From: a virus
Length of the DNA stretch: 20,980 nt
Strand: one strand, 5' to 3'
Virus record (IMG/VR): IMGVR_UViG_3300050821_001145
Span: 1 to 20,980 of that record
This document shows, piece after piece, positions 20,776 to 20,980 of this stretch; position 1 is the first letter of the stretch, and each line of letters opens with the position of its first letter. The position numbers and the translations under genes were made by a program. Below the pieces are notes generated by a model that worked only from the letters and a program-made list of their open reading frames with translations, did no database searches and had not been told where the DNA came from.

Positions 20776-20980
20776 ATGGGCCAAGGACTTCTCGGGATCG
20801 GAGCTGGAGCGGCCGGCGCGTTCGGCGGGGCCTACGACACGGCGCGGCGCAATCGCCAGCAGTCGCAAATGGGCGACATCGAGATTCAGAATGCACAGCG
20901 GGAAGCCGCTTCTTTAGCCGCGGCCGGCAATAGCTTGGGGGCGCTTGCGGGCTTGGGCGGTGGTTCGACAGGTGCAGGGG
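20776..20980 (+). CDS. Partial internal virion / ejection-type protein (3' end outside window)
   Basis: The ATG follows the previous stop directly (TAA-ATG) and the frame stays open to the window edge, giving 68 codons. The visible part begins MGQGLLGIGAGAAGAFGGAYD, a Gly/Ala stretch that could form a membrane-active helix, then a charged helix (TARRNRQQSQMGDIEIQNAQREAA) and another Gly-rich part. Gly/Ala-rich N-termini of this kind occur in phage DNA-ejection proteins. The gene is cut, so length and family cannot be judged. Confidence 0.65.
   Translation, partial: MGQGLLGIGAGAAGAFGGAYDTARRNRQQSQMGDIEIQNAQREAASLAAAGNSLGALAGLGGGSTGAG

Noticed and set aside
20242-20868. Minus-strand open frame (208 aa) opposite the Gln/Gly-rich protein
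   Set aside because: It crosses a real gene junction on the other strand and looks like the antisense of Gln/Gly codons.
1-20980. CRISPR arrays, insertion sequences, tRNA genes, integrase or attachment sites
   Set aside because: I found no repeat-spacer pattern, transposase, cloverleaf or recombinase in either strand by reading; absence in this window does not exclude them elsewhere in the genome.

Overview
The window looks like part of a tailed phage or prophage genome (Caudoviricetes) with a short-tailed (podovirus-like) plan. Except for one short gene at the left edge, every gene lies on the plus strand. The set comprises a large terminase, a long portal, a scaffold, a major capsid protein, a head-tail adaptor, a nozzle-like protein and several fibre or spike proteins, ending in Gln/Gly-rich proteins of the internal-virion type. 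No tail tube, sheath or classical tape measure is visible. The base composition is fairly GC-rich and Shine-Dalgarno sites are strong, so a Gram-negative, probably proteobacterial (perhaps alphaproteobacterial) host is my inference. No integrase, lysis, replication or tRNA gene is visible, so lifestyle and host cannot be settled here.

Layout. Positions 1-259 are non-coding: an AT-rich stretch with three copies of an 11-bp motif, then a terminator serving the minus-strand gene 260-601. A divergent promoter region (602-674) leads into small early-type genes: a KTSC-domain protein (675), a 47-residue DUF6496-like protein (872) and a DUF2829/Tad2-like protein (1012), a candidate anti-defence protein against signalling-nucleotide immunity. 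The packaging genes follow: TerL (1251), a small unknown gene (3257) and a portal with an N-terminal four-cysteine motif (3549).

Four coupled genes (5841-9335) then interrupt the usual portal-scaffold-capsid order. All four start with a clear Sec-type signal peptide: a small Cys-rich protein, a fibre with an S74 intramolecular chaperone, a beta-helix tailspike, and a short coiled-coil protein. Scaffold (9426) and major capsid protein with an Ig-like insertion (10239) come next, then small head proteins, a tiny zinc-ribbon-like gene, the adaptor (13194) and the nozzle-like protein (14337). Two further fibre-like proteins (16025, 17721) also carry signal peptides. A perfect 14-bp-stem terminator (18984-19024) closes this block. 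Beyond it lie a short Ser/Thr-rich protein, a GNAT acetyltransferase, an unknown protein and two putative internal-virion or ejection proteins, the last cut by the window edge.

Nearly all junctions are ATGA, TGATG or TAATG overlaps, so the block is expected to be translated in a coupled way. The most notable feature is the set of six virion-type proteins with export signals, five of which carry an even number of cysteines after the predicted cleavage site. This suggests that part of the fibre/spike equipment is exported and possibly disulfide-bonded outside the cytoplasm.
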